Origin: Nocardioides turkmenicus
Lineage (GTDB): Bacteria; Actinomycetota; Actinomycetes; Propionibacteriales; Nocardioidaceae
Reading direction: 5' to 3'
Assembly: GCF_011045035.1 (NCBI RefSeq)
Contig: NZ_JAALAA010000006.1
Span: 1-64,000, forward strand
Length of the DNA stretch: 64,000 nt
Part shown: positions 34,127 to 43,114 of the stretch, piece by piece
Numbering within the stretch: position 1 is the first letter of the stretch
Layout of the letters: each line of letters begins with the position of its first letter
Program-made: the position numbers and the translations under genes
Notes under the pieces: model-generated
The model's input: only the letters and a program-made list of their open reading frames with translations
Told to the model about the DNA's origin: nothing
Databases searched by the model: none

Positions 34127-34157
34127 GCCGGGCCTGGCGGTTTCCGCCGGGCCCGGC
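34127..34157 (+). terminator. terminator 1 after rplL
   Basis: A 14-bp GC-rich stem (34127-34140 with 34144-34157, one G-U) with a TTT loop, followed by TTGCTAC. Confidence 0.65.
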
Positions 34158-34229
34158 TTGCTACATCGCGGAAACAGTTCCGCCACAGATCGGTCAAGCT
34201 GCAGCGCAGCGTTCCGATCGTTCCAACCG

Positions 34230-34268
34230 CGGGAGGCTACTCGGGAGTAGCCTCCCGCGTTCTGTTTC
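34230..34268 (+). terminator. terminator 2 after rplL
   Basis: A perfect 13-bp stem, GCGGGAGGCTACT with its inverse at 34247-34259, loop CGGG, followed by GTTCTGTTT. The strongest stop signal before the mce operon. Confidence 0.75.
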
Positions 34269-34373
34269 GTTATCTTGAACACACGCCGAGCGCGAAGGTC
34301 GTGATCCGACCGCTGATGTGTTCGCCGAGAGGACCCGTCTCGGGTGGCGATCACCGTCGCCGTTCGCAGCCGC

Positions 34374-34429
34374 TATGGTTTACAAAAGTGTGACGCGTGT
34401 CGCAGGAAGTGCGTAACCCCCGTCACACT
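34374..34429 (+). promoter_or_regulatory. mce operon promoter and overlapping dyad operator
   Basis: TATGGT (34374-34379) would start transcription near 34386. AGTGTGACG (34387-34395) is exactly inverted as CGTCACACT (34421-34429), so a repressor bound there would cover the start point. The left half also sits in a shorter imperfect palindrome (TGTGACGCGTGTCGCA). Confidence 0.45.
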
Positions 34430-34495
34430 CTGCCGTTAGTCGGGCAGTGGGGGACTTGAGGGAGACCTCCGCGAACAGGAAGGGAGCCGGCCCGG

Positions 34496-35479
34496 ATGGG
34501 TGTAGACGTAAAGATCGAAGGGCTGACCAAGAGCTTTGGTAAGCAGCTCATCTGGAAGGACGTCACGCTGACGCTGCCCGCGGGCGAGATCAGCGTGATG
34601 CTCGGGCCGTCCGGCACCGGTAAGTCGGTGCTTCTCAAGACCCTGATCGGTCTGATCAAGCCGGACCAGGGGTCGGTGATCATCGAGGGCGTCGACATCG
34701 CCAGCTGCTCGGAGAAGGACCTCTACGAGGTCCGCAAGCTGTTCGGTGTCCTCTTCCAGGACGGCGCCATGTTCGGCTCCATGGACCTCTTCGACAACGT
34801 TGCGTTCCCGCTCCGTGAGCACACCAAGAAGAGCGAGTCCGAGATCCGCAACATCGTCATGGAGAAGATGGACCTGGTCGGTCTCATCGGCGCCGAGAAC
34901 AAGCTTCCCGGTGAGATCTCCGGCGGTATGCGCAAGCGTGCCGGCCTGGCGCGTGCCCTCGTCCTCGACCCCGAGATCCTGCTGATCGACGAGCCCGACT
35001 CCGGCCTCGACCCGGTGCGTACGGCATTCATCAACCAGCTCTTCATCGACCTGAACGCGCAGATCGACGCGACCTTCCTCATCGTCACCCACGACATCAA
35101 CTCGACGCGTACGGTGCCGGACAACATCGGCCTGCTCTACCACAAGCACCTGGCGATGTACGGTCCCCGCGAGATGCTGCTCAGCTCCGAGGAGCCGGTG
35201 GTCCGCCAGTTCCTCAACGCCCAGACGATCGGCCCGATCGGCATGTCCGAGGAGAAGGACGCCGACGAGCTGGCCGCCGAGAAGGACATGGGCCTGCCGC
35301 CGCTCCCGCCGATCCCGCTGCAGCTCGAGCCGTCCAACGGCATCCCTCGCCGCTACCAGCGTCCGCCGGGCGCCTGGTGCAGGGAGAACGGTGTCACCCC
35401 GCCGCCGGGCTCGTTCCGACCTGATGCCGCCATGGCTCCCGGCGGCGTGAAAGCAGACCCAGCAGAGGCTCCGTACTGA
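34496..35479 (+). CDS. mceG: Mce transporter ATPase (MceG/Mkl type)
   Basis: This 327-residue ABC ATPase drives Mce lipid import. Walker A is GPSGTGKSV (about 38-46), the Q-loop GVLFQDGAMFGSM is typical of MceG/MlaF proteins, the signature is ISGGMRKRAGLARAL, and Walker B is ILLIDEPDSGLD. A proline-rich tail of about 75 residues follows the ATPase domain. In mycobacteria the orthologue mkl stands near rplL but apart from any mce cluster; here it heads the operon. Its stop overlaps the yrbEA start by one base. Confidence 0.93.
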   Translation: MGVDVKIEGLTKSFGKQLIWKDVTLTLPAGEISVMLGPSGTGKSVLLKTLIGLIKPDQGSVIIEGVDIASCSEKDLYEVRKLFGVLFQDGAMFGSMDLFDNVAFPLREHTKKSESEIRNIVMEKMDLVGLIGAENKLPGEISGGMRKRAGLARALVLDPEILLIDEPDSGLDPVRTAFINQLFIDLNAQIDATFLIVTHDINSTRTVPDNIGLLYHKHLAMYGPREMLLSSEEPVVRQFLNAQTIGPIGMSEEKDADELAAEKDMGLPPLPPIPLQLEPSNGIPRRYQRPPGAWCRENGVTPPPGSFRPDAAMAPGGVKADPAEAPY

Positions 35480-36264
35480 TGTCTTCCCTGACCGCTGCCA
35501 GGGTCCTGAAACCGATCGGGACCGCTGGCACCTTGTTCGCATTCGGGCTGGATGTGGGGAGAGCCCTGTTCCGGCGCCCCTTCCAGTTCCGCGAGTTCAT
35601 CCAGCAGGCGTGGTTCATCGCGTCGGTGACGATCATCCCGACCGCTCTGGTCGCGATCCCGTTCGGTGCCGTCATCGCGCTGCAGGTCGGTGGCCTCGTC
35701 GCGCAGTTCGGCGCGCAGTCGTTCGTCGGGTCGGCCGCGGTCCTCGCAGTCGTCCAGCAGGCCGCCCCGATCGCGACCGCGCTGCTGGTCGCCGGTGCCG
35801 GCGGCTCGGCGATCGCCGCCGACCTCGGTGCCCGGAAGATCCGTGAAGAGCTCGACGCGATGATGGTCCTGGGCATCGACCCGATCCAGCGGCTGGTGGT
35901 CCCGCGCGTACTCGCCGCGATGATGATCGCGGTCTTCCTCAACGGCCTGGTCTCGATCGTCGGCGTCATGGGTGGGTACGTCTTCAACGTCATCATCCAG
36001 GGCGGCACCCCGGGCGCCTACCTGGCGAGCTTCACCGCGCTGGCCCAGATGGCCGACCTGTGGCAGGGCCTGGCCAAGGCGCTCGTGTTCGGTCTGATCG
36101 CCGCGATCGTGGCGTCCTACAAGGGGATGAACGCCGGCGGCGGTCCGAAGGGCGTCGGTGACGCCGTGAACGAGTCGGTCGTGATCACGTTCCTGCTGCT
36201 GTTCATCGTGAACTTCGTGATGTCCGCGATCTTCCTGCAGATCATCCCGAGCAAGACCGGTTAG
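35479..36264 (+). CDS. yrbEA: Mce permease YrbEA (MlaE family)
   Basis: This 261-residue inner-membrane permease of the MlaE/YrbE family has five or six hydrophobic helices. The family core is AGAGGSAIAADLGARKIREELDAMMVLGIDPIQRLVVPR (about 99-137), whose EAA-like loop contacts MceG. With YrbEB it forms the heterodimeric membrane channel through which lipid taken up by the Mce tunnel enters the cell. It overlaps mceG by one base and is 12 bases from yrbEB. Confidence 0.93.
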   Translation: MSSLTAARVLKPIGTAGTLFAFGLDVGRALFRRPFQFREFIQQAWFIASVTIIPTALVAIPFGAVIALQVGGLVAQFGAQSFVGSAAVLAVVQQAAPIATALLVAGAGGSAIAADLGARKIREELDAMMVLGIDPIQRLVVPRVLAAMMIAVFLNGLVSIVGVMGGYVFNVIIQGGTPGAYLASFTALAQMADLWQGLAKALVFGLIAAIVASYKGMNAGGGPKGVGDAVNESVVITFLLLFIVNFVMSAIFLQIIPSKTG

Positions 36265-36276
36265 GAGGCGAGACGA

Positions 36277-37104
36277 ATGGCGAACATGAAGGCGATCTAC
36301 GAGAAGCCGGCCAAGAGCCTCGACCACCTCGGTGACGAGCTCGGCTTCTACCTGCGCGCGGTGTCGTGGTTCCCGCGCACGCTCAGGCGCTACAAGAAGG
36401 AGATCCTCCGGATCCTCGCCGAGGTCACTCTCGGCTCCGGGGCGCTGGCCGTCATCGGCGGCACCGTCGGCGTCATCCTGGCGATGACGTTCTTCACCGG
36501 AGCCCAGGTCGGTCTCTCGGGCTACACCGCCCTCGACCAGCTCGGCACGAGTGCGTTCTCCGGGTTCGTGTCGGCCTACTTCAACACCCGCGAGATCGCT
36601 CCGCTGGTCGCGGGCATCGCGCTCGCGGCGACGGTCGGCTGCGGTTTCACGGCCCAGCTCGGCGCGATGCGGATCTCCGAGGAGGTCGACGCGCTCGAGG
36701 TGATGGCGGTGCCCTCGCTGCCCTTCCTGGTCACCACCCGGATGATCGGCGGCCTGATCGCGATCATCCCGCTCTACGTGGTCGGTCTGCTCTCCTCCTA
36801 CGTCGCCACCCGGTTCACGGTGATCTTCTTCTACGGCCAGAGCGCCGGCACCTACGACCACTACTTCAACACCTTCCTGCCACCCGTCGACGTGCTGTGG
36901 TCCTTCGGCAAGGTGCTGATCTTCGCGGTCGTGGTGATCCTGATCCACTGCTACCACGGCTACAACGCCTCCGGCGGCCCGGCCGGCGTCGGCGTCGCGG
37001 TCGGCAAGGCCGTACGCACGAGCATCGTGGCGGTCAACGTGCTCGACCTGATGCTCTCGATGGCGATCTGGGGCAGCACGACGACAGTGAGGTTGGCGGG
37101 ATGA
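36277..37104 (+). CDS. yrbEB: Mce permease YrbEB (MlaE family)
   Basis: This 275-residue second MlaE-type permease has the same fold as YrbEA and carries the family core ATVGCGFTAQLGAMRISEEVDALEVMAVPSLPFLVTTRMIGG (about 119-160). N-terminal residues form an amphipathic helix. It pairs with YrbEA. The ATG follows GGAGGCGAGACGA at a usual distance, and the stop overlaps the mceA start by 4 bases (ATGA). Confidence 0.93.
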   Translation: MANMKAIYEKPAKSLDHLGDELGFYLRAVSWFPRTLRRYKKEILRILAEVTLGSGALAVIGGTVGVILAMTFFTGAQVGLSGYTALDQLGTSAFSGFVSAYFNTREIAPLVAGIALAATVGCGFTAQLGAMRISEEVDALEVMAVPSLPFLVTTRMIGGLIAIIPLYVVGLLSSYVATRFTVIFFYGQSAGTYDHYFNTFLPPVDVLWSFGKVLIFAVVVILIHCYHGYNASGGPAGVGVAVGKAVRTSIVAVNVLDLMLSMAIWGSTTTVRLAG

Positions 37105-38462
37105 CGCAGACACTCAGCCGTCAAGGCATCGAGCACCACGTGCCCGCTCCTCACAAGAGGAGCGCGGTGGCCCTCGCCTGGGCGCGGCAGAAGGGCAAGA
37201 TCCTCGGGATCGCCTTCATCGCCCTGGTGCTCACCGCCCTGGTTCTGACCTGGGCGCAGTTCACCAACAGGTTCGGCAACTTCGAGGAGATCACCCTCAA
37301 GGCCGACCGCATCGGGCTGCAGCTTCCCCAGCGCGCCGACGTCAAGGTCCGTGGCCTGATCGTCGGCGAGGTCCTCGAGATGAAGCCGACCGACGACGGT
37401 GCCGAGCTGACCCTGGGGCTGTTCCCCGAGGAGATCAGCAAGGTGCACCCCGACGTGACCGGCGCGATCCTGCCCAAGACGCTCTTCGGGCAGAAGTACG
37501 TCTCGCTGGTCCCGCCCGACACCGACTTCGACGAGCCGATCCAGCCGGGCGCCGTGATCGAGAAGACGGAGATGGCCACCGAGGTCCAGGCCGTGCTGCG
37601 CGACCTCTACCCGCTGCTGCGGACGATCCAGCCTGCCGACCTCAACATGACGCTCAACGCGATGGCCACCGCGCTCGAGGGCCGCGGCGAGAAGCTCGGC
37701 GAGTCGCTCGACACCCTCGACTCCTACCTGAAGCGGCTCAACCCCGAGATCCCGGCGCTGATCGAGGATCTCGAGCTCGCGACGCAGGTCTCCGGCACCT
37801 ACCAGGCCGTGCTGCCCGAGCTGGGGCAGATCCTGCGCAACACCATCGTCACCGCGACGACGCTCGAGGATCGCGAGGTCCAGCTCAACAAGATGCTGAC
37901 CGACGTGACCGCGTTCTCCAACACCGCCGACGGATTCCTCGACGACAACGGCGACACGCTGATCCAGCTCGGTGAGGTCGGTCGGCCGGTCACCCAGGCG
38001 CTCGCCCGCTACGCCCCGATGTTCCCGTGCCTGATCGGAGGCATGGACATCCTGACCGACGAGTTCACCGAGGTGTTCCGCAACTACACGGTCCACATCA
38101 CCCTGGAGACCATCCCGCACCAGTCACGTCCCTGGTCGACCAAGGACAAGCCGCGCTACGGCGCGGACATCGGCGCCGAGTGCGGCCAGCTCCCGAACGC
38201 CCCGTGGAACCAGAAGAACCCCTTCACCCAGGTTCCCAACGTCGACGACGGCGTCGATGAGCCCACCGGAAAGGGCACCATGCGTGCAGCCACCGGGACC
38301 ACCGAGTTCTCGGCCCTGTCCTACGTCGGTACGTCGGCCGAGGCCGATGTCATCAACGAGCTGTTCGCTCCTGGTCTGGGCATGACCTCCGACGAGGTCC
38401 CCGACCTCGGCGCACTGATGCTCGGTCCGGCGGCGCGTGGAGCGGAGGTGAGCTACCAGTGA
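37101..38462 (+). CDS. mceA: Mce family protein MceA
   Basis: This 453-residue protein has a basic N-terminus and one helix (about 33-53) that anchors it on the outer face of the membrane. The MCE/MlaD domain (about 60-135) contains DRIGLQLPQRADVKVRGLIVGEV. A long helical region with many heptad-like leucines (about 150-300) builds the tunnel, and a C-terminal segment is rich in Asn, Pro and Gly. One of six different subunits that form a hexameric lipid conduit. The frame runs open far upstream across yrbEB, but the true start is the ATG of the ATGA overlap. Overlaps mceB by 4 bases. Confidence 0.92.
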   Translation: MTQTLSRQGIEHHVPAPHKRSAVALAWARQKGKILGIAFIALVLTALVLTWAQFTNRFGNFEEITLKADRIGLQLPQRADVKVRGLIVGEVLEMKPTDDGAELTLGLFPEEISKVHPDVTGAILPKTLFGQKYVSLVPPDTDFDEPIQPGAVIEKTEMATEVQAVLRDLYPLLRTIQPADLNMTLNAMATALEGRGEKLGESLDTLDSYLKRLNPEIPALIEDLELATQVSGTYQAVLPELGQILRNTIVTATTLEDREVQLNKMLTDVTAFSNTADGFLDDNGDTLIQLGEVGRPVTQALARYAPMFPCLIGGMDILTDEFTEVFRNYTVHITLETIPHQSRPWSTKDKPRYGADIGAECGQLPNAPWNQKNPFTQVPNVDDGVDEPTGKGTMRAATGTTEFSALSYVGTSAEADVINELFAPGLGMTSDEVPDLGALMLGPAARGAEVSYQ

Positions 38463-39511
38463 GCGCGGTCAAGCTCTTCGATGCCAAGACCTTCCAGGAC
38501 TTCTGGAAGCTGCTCGTCTTCATCGTCGTCACGACAGTGGCCACCGCCCTGCTCGCGATCACGATCGGCAACGTCACCTTCGGCCGGACCGACGAATACA
38601 AGGCGGTCTTCACCGACGTCACCGGCGTGACCAAGGGCGACGACGTACGCATCTCGGGGGTCAAGGTCGGGTCGGTGAAGGAGATCGAGATCTCCGACGA
38701 CGCCCGCAGCGCGGTGGTCACCTTCACGGTCGACAGCGAGCAGCAGCTCGCGACCACGACCGAGGCGACGATCAAATACCGCAACCTGATCGGTCAGCGC
38801 TACCTCGCGCTGACCAACCAGCTGGTCGGCGACGCCTCGGCGCTGCAGGAGGGCCAGACGATCCCGGTCGGACAGACCCACCCGGCGCTCGACCTGACCG
38901 TGCTCTTCAACGGGTTCAAGCCGCTGTTCCAGGCGTTGTCGCCCAACGACGTGAACACGCTGTCCTACGAGATCGTCCAGGTCTTCCAGGGCGAGGGCGG
39001 CACGCTGGAGAGCCTGCTCTCCCACACCGCGTCGCTGACCTCGACGCTGGCGGAGAAGGACCAGATCATCAACGCCCTGATCGACAACCTGACCGAGGTG
39101 CTCGAGCACGTGGGCGACCGCGAGAAGGAGCTGTCGAGCCTGATCGTGACCTTCCGTGACTTCGTCGGCGGTCTCAACAAGGACCGCGAGGCGATCCTCG
39201 GCTCCCTCGACCAGATCTCGGCGCTCTCGGTGGAGACCGCCGGTCTGGTGCACGACGCGAAGGACCCGCTCCTGGAGGACCTGCGCGAGGCCCGGAGGTT
39301 CTCCGACGAGGTCGCCAAGGACAAGAGGCAGCTCGACGACGCCCTCGAGCTCCAGCCGATCAAGCTGGACAAGATCGGCGCGACGGCCACCTACGGCGGT
39401 TGGTTCAACTTCTACCTGTGCGGTCTGCGGGGAACGATCCGCGATCCCGAGGGGAAGGACCTCGACATCCCGATCTACCAGCCCGGCCAAGCGAGGTGCA
39501 ATCTCGGATGA
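38459..39511 (+). CDS. mceB: Mce family protein MceB
   Basis: This 350-residue subunit has a transmembrane helix at about 19-40. The MCE domain (about 45-125) shows FTDVTGVTKGDDVRISGVKVGSV. A coiled-coil-like helical region follows to about 300, ending in a short Cys-containing tail with FYLCGLRGTI. It starts with GTG within the end of mceA and overlaps mceC by 4 bases. Role and context are as for the other subunits of the hexamer. Confidence 0.92.
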   Translation: MSAVKLFDAKTFQDFWKLLVFIVVTTVATALLAITIGNVTFGRTDEYKAVFTDVTGVTKGDDVRISGVKVGSVKEIEISDDARSAVVTFTVDSEQQLATTTEATIKYRNLIGQRYLALTNQLVGDASALQEGQTIPVGQTHPALDLTVLFNGFKPLFQALSPNDVNTLSYEIVQVFQGEGGTLESLLSHTASLTSTLAEKDQIINALIDNLTEVLEHVGDREKELSSLIVTFRDFVGGLNKDREAILGSLDQISALSVETAGLVHDAKDPLLEDLREARRFSDEVAKDKRQLDDALELQPIKLDKIGATATYGGWFNFYLCGLRGTIRDPEGKDLDIPIYQPGQARCNLG

Positions 39512-40482
39512 TTCCGTTCCGCGAACGTAACCCCGTCAAGATCGGTGCCGTCTCGATCGCCGTCCTCGCCCTGTTGATGGTGATGGCGTTCAAGGCCGAC
39601 AGCCTGCCGCTGATCGGTGGCGGCACCCTCTACTACGCCAACTTCTCCGAGGCCGGTGGCCTGAAGGCCGGCGACGAGGTCCGGGTGGCCGGTGTCCGGG
39701 TGGGCAAGGTCGACTCGATCGAGCTCGACGGCAACAAGGTCAAGGTCGGCTTCAAGATCCGTGAGAAGGTCAGCTTCGGCGAGAACTCCGGTGCCAGCGT
39801 ACGCGTGAAGACGCTGCTCGGCGACATGTTCCTCGAGCTCCAGCCGGCCGGTGAGGGTCAGATGAAGGCGGGAGCCACCATCCCGGTGGACCGTACGGAG
39901 TCGCCCTACGACGTCGTCCAGGCGTTCGAGGGCCTGGCCGACACCTCCGCCAACATCGACAAGGACCAGCTCGCTGCCGCGCTCACCACGCTCGCCGACC
40001 TGACCCGGTCGACCCCGGAGGAGTTCCAGGCCGCCCTCACCGGCGTCTCGGACCTCTCCCGCAACCTGGCCGCCAAGGACGAGCGCATCGAGTCGCTGCT
40101 CACCCAGCTCGACCGGGTGACCAAGGTGCTCGACGAGCGCGACGAAGATCTGATCACGCTGATGAACGACGCCAACCAGCTCTTCATGGCTCTGGTGGAG
40201 CGACGCGACGCGGTCCACAACCTGCTGCTGTCCACCCAGCAGCTCTCCAAGGAGCTCTCCCAGCTGGTCGACGACAGCCGCGCAGATCTCAAGCCCGCGC
40301 TCGAGAGCCTCGACGTGATCCTCGACGTCTTCACGAAGAACGAGGAGAACCTCGAGAAGTCGTTGCGCCTGATGGCCCCGTTCTACCGGGTCTTCAACAA
40401 CACGCTGGGCAACGGCCCGTGGTGGGACACCTACGTCCAGAACATGCCTCCCGTCCCGGCAGTCACTGGGAGGACCCCATGA
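39508..40482 (+). CDS. mceC: Mce family protein MceC
   Basis: This 324-residue subunit has a very short basic N-terminus, a helix at about 11-28, and an MCE domain (about 35-115) with FSEAGGLKAGDEVRVAGVRVGKV. The helical tunnel part is rich in Leu and Asp/Glu to about residue 290. The ATG of the ATGA overlap with mceB is the start. It is shorter at the C-terminus than mycobacterial MceC proteins, which carry long Pro-rich tails. Confidence 0.92.
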   Translation: MIPFRERNPVKIGAVSIAVLALLMVMAFKADSLPLIGGGTLYYANFSEAGGLKAGDEVRVAGVRVGKVDSIELDGNKVKVGFKIREKVSFGENSGASVRVKTLLGDMFLELQPAGEGQMKAGATIPVDRTESPYDVVQAFEGLADTSANIDKDQLAAALTTLADLTRSTPEEFQAALTGVSDLSRNLAAKDERIESLLTQLDRVTKVLDERDEDLITLMNDANQLFMALVERRDAVHNLLLSTQQLSKELSQLVDDSRADLKPALESLDVILDVFTKNEENLEKSLRLMAPFYRVFNNTLGNGPWWDTYVQNMPPVPAVTGRTP

Positions 40483-41621
40483 ACAAGTTCGTGATCCCGA
40501 TCATCATCGGTGCTCTCGTCCTCGGCGTCGGCGCCTGGGCGCTGGTCCGCGACACCGGCGAGAAGACGCTGGTGGCGCACTTCCCGCGCACGGTCTCCCT
40601 CTACGAGGGCAGTGACCTGCGGGTGCTCGGCGTCGCCGTCGGCAAGGTGACCTCGGTCGAGCCGAACGGCACCGACGTCAAGGTCACCATGGAGTACGAG
40701 GAGGACGTCGACCTGCCGGCCGACGGGAAGGCAGTGATCATCTCGCCCTCCATCGTCGGTGACCGCTACGTCCAGGTGACGCCTGCCTACGACGGCGGCG
40801 AGAAGATGGCCGACGGTGCGGTGCTGAGCACCGACAAGACCTCGGTCCCGGTCGAGCTCGACCAGATCTACTCCAGCGTCGACGACCTGGTCGTCGCGCT
40901 CGGCCCGGACGGCGCCAACAAGAACGGCGCCCTCACCGACCTGCTGCAGCAGACCGCGAAGAACCTCGGTGGCCAGGGCGAGAAGATCAACTCGACCGTC
41001 GGCGACCTCGGCAAGCTGACCGAGACGCTCGACAACCGTGACGAGCAGTTCTTCGACTCGGCCGAACAACTCGAGGGCTTCATCGGCACGCTCGCGGAGA
41101 ACGACCAGACCGTACGCGACTTCGCCCAGGCGCTCGCAGAGGTCTCCTCCATGCTCGAGGGCGAGCGCGAAGAGCTCGCCACCTCGTTGAGGAACCTGTC
41201 GGTGGCGCTGACCAAGGTGACCCAGTTCGTCAGGGAGAACAAGTCGATCCTGCGTGAAGACATCCAGGGTCTCAACCGGGTCAGCAAGGTGCTCGTGAAG
41301 CAGCGCAAGGCGCTCGACGAGAGCCTGCGGACCGCGCCGCTGGCCCTGACCAACCTGGGGCATGCCTACAACCCGGAGACCGGGACGCTCGACACCCAGG
41401 CCAACATGTCGATGGTCATCGACGAGATCACCCAGAACCCCGCCGCGTTCCTGTGCAGCCTCGTCGACCAGGCGACCAACGGCAGCAGCGCCGAGATCTG
41501 CAGCCAGATCCGGCAGATGCCGGGCCTGAACCGCTCCGCGGCGATCGGACCCGGCACGGGTTCGTCCTACGGGGTGCCCTATGACATGTCGCTCGGCGGT
41601 CTGGTGGAGGTGACCGAATGA
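40479..41621 (+). CDS. mceD: Mce family protein MceD
   Basis: This 380-residue subunit has an anchor helix at about 5-22. The MCE domain (about 30-110) shows RTVSLYEGSDLRVLGVAVGKV, and long helices follow from 120 to 300. A globular C-terminal part has two Cys (FLCSLVD and EICSQIR) that could form a disulfide outside the membrane. Overlaps neighbours by 4 bases on both sides. Confidence 0.92.
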   Translation: MNKFVIPIIIGALVLGVGAWALVRDTGEKTLVAHFPRTVSLYEGSDLRVLGVAVGKVTSVEPNGTDVKVTMEYEEDVDLPADGKAVIISPSIVGDRYVQVTPAYDGGEKMADGAVLSTDKTSVPVELDQIYSSVDDLVVALGPDGANKNGALTDLLQQTAKNLGGQGEKINSTVGDLGKLTETLDNRDEQFFDSAEQLEGFIGTLAENDQTVRDFAQALAEVSSMLEGEREELATSLRNLSVALTKVTQFVRENKSILREDIQGLNRVSKVLVKQRKALDESLRTAPLALTNLGHAYNPETGTLDTQANMSMVIDEITQNPAAFLCSLVDQATNGSSAEICSQIRQMPGLNRSAAIGPGTGSSYGVPYDMSLGGLVEVTE

Positions 41622-43114
41622 TGACGACCATGAAGCGTGCTCTCCAGGCGTTCGTCGGCGTGATCGTCGGCGCCCTGGTGCTGACCGGCTGTGGCAGCTT
41701 CTCCGTCTACGACCTCCCGCTCCCGGGTGGCGTGGACGCCGGAGACGATGCGATCTCGGTGACGGCGCAGTTCCAGGACACCCTCGACCTGGTGCCGCAG
41801 TCGACCGTCAAGCTCGAGGACATCGACGTCGGCAAGATCGAGAAGATCTGGCTCGATGACGGTGTCGCCACGGTCGAGATGCTGCTGAAGAAGGACGTGG
41901 ACCTGCCCGCCAACGTGCGCGCCTCGATCCAGCAGACGTCGCTGCTCGGCGAGAAGTTCATCTCGCTGGAGCGGCCGGCGGAGCCCGAGGCGACGAAGCT
42001 GGCCGACGGTTCCGTGATCCCGCTGTCCCAGACCGGTCGCAACCCGGAGGTCGAAGAGGTCTTCAGTGCGCTGAGCCTGCTGCTCAACGGCGGCGGCGTC
42101 GCGCAGCTGAAGACGATCTCGACCGAGCTCAACAGGGCTCTCGCCGGTCGCGAGGACTCGGCCCGCTCCGTTCTCCACCAGGTGGAGAAGCTGGCGCGCG
42201 ATCTCGACAACAACAAGGAGAAGATCGTCGCGGCCATCGAGGCGCTCGACGCTCTGGCCAAGGCCACCAACGCGCAGATGGGCTCCATCGACGCGGCGCT
42301 CGACGAGCTGCCCTCGGCGCTCTCGAGCATCGACAAGCAGCGCGCCGACCTGGTGAAGATGCTCCAGGCGCTGGAGCGGCTCGGGGAGACCGGCGTACGC
42401 GTGATCAGGGCGTCCAAGGACAACACCATCGCCATCATCAAGGACCTCGAGCCGGTCCTGTCGAACCTGGCCGACTCCGGGGACGACTTCGTCCGGGCGA
42501 TGAACACGATCCTTACGTACCCGTTCGTCGACGCTGCGGTCGGTGGTTCGCCCCAGACCGCCCGCAACCTGCACCAGGGTGACTTCGTCAACCTCGACGT
42601 CACGCTCGACCTCAACCTCGACACCCTGCTCGACAACGCGCCGGATGTCCCCGCCACCGTGTGCTGGGCGAAGGACGAGGTCATCCGGCACCTCCAGGGC
42701 CGAGAGGGTCAGGAGCTCCTCGACGCGCTGAACGGGGCGCTGGACAAGGTCTGTGACGGCGCCTTCGCGAAGTCGCTGTCGGCGTGCCAGGAGGTGCTGA
42801 CCGGAGCCCTCTCGGGCAAGGGCACCACCGCCGAGGTACGCCGGGCCTGCAACGCGCTGCCGTCCGGTCTGATCAGCACGCTGACCGACCTCCTCGGGCT
42901 CGACCTCGATCTGACCCCGAGCACGAGCGGTGGGACGTCCGGTGGGGACGGTTCGGGCTGCGTACTGCTGCTCTTCTGCCGAGCCGGGGCGACACCGGGC
43001 ACGCACGCGGTGACCTACGACGAGCTGAGCAAGGAGCTCGATCCGGGCCTGACCTCGCTGATGATCCCGGCGCTGAGCACCCCCAGCAACACCAACATGG
43101 AGGGCGTCTCATGA
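41618..43114 (+). CDS. mceE: Mce family lipoprotein MceE
   Basis: At 498 residues this is the largest subunit here and the only lipoprotein: the signal ends in LVLTGC (Cys at about 25), matching the LprK-type MceE proteins. The MCE domain (about 45-125) contains STVKLEDIDVGKIEKI. The helical region extends to about 300, and the C-terminal 180 residues contain several Cys (likely disulfides) and a Gly/Ser-rich linker near 440. The lipid anchor and terminal domain probably place it at the distal part of the tunnel. Confidence 0.92.
   Translation: MMTTMKRALQAFVGVIVGALVLTGCGSFSVYDLPLPGGVDAGDDAISVTAQFQDTLDLVPQSTVKLEDIDVGKIEKIWLDDGVATVEMLLKKDVDLPANVRASIQQTSLLGEKFISLERPAEPEATKLADGSVIPLSQTGRNPEVEEVFSALSLLLNGGGVAQLKTISTELNRALAGREDSARSVLHQVEKLARDLDNNKEKIVAAIEALDALAKATNAQMGSIDAALDELPSALSSIDKQRADLVKMLQALERLGETGVRVIRASKDNTIAIIKDLEPVLSNLADSGDDFVRAMNTILTYPFVDAAVGGSPQTARNLHQGDFVNLDVTLDLNLDTLLDNAPDVPATVCWAKDEVIRHLQGREGQELLDALNGALDKVCDGAFAKSLSACQEVLTGALSGKGTTAEVRRACNALPSGLISTLTDLLGLDLDLTPSTSGGTSGGDGSGCVLLLFCRAGATPGTHAVTYDELSKELDPGLTSLMIPALSTPSNTNMEGVS

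Larger units (their letters stand above)
34104..34495. other. 392-base gap between rplL and the mce operon
   Basis: No gene is supported. It holds a small AGGGC-TTCG-GCCCT hairpin (34108-34121), two terminators (34127-34157 and 34230-34259), a TATGGT -10 candidate (34374-34379) for the mce operon, and a dyad at 34387-34429. The mce ribosome-binding site is the AGGAAGGGAG just before 34496. Confidence 0.6.

Noticed and set aside
36366..37100. A 245-residue N-terminal extension of MceA
   Set aside because: It overlaps the whole of yrbEB in another frame and has shadow composition; the ATG in the ATGA overlap starts a normal MceA.
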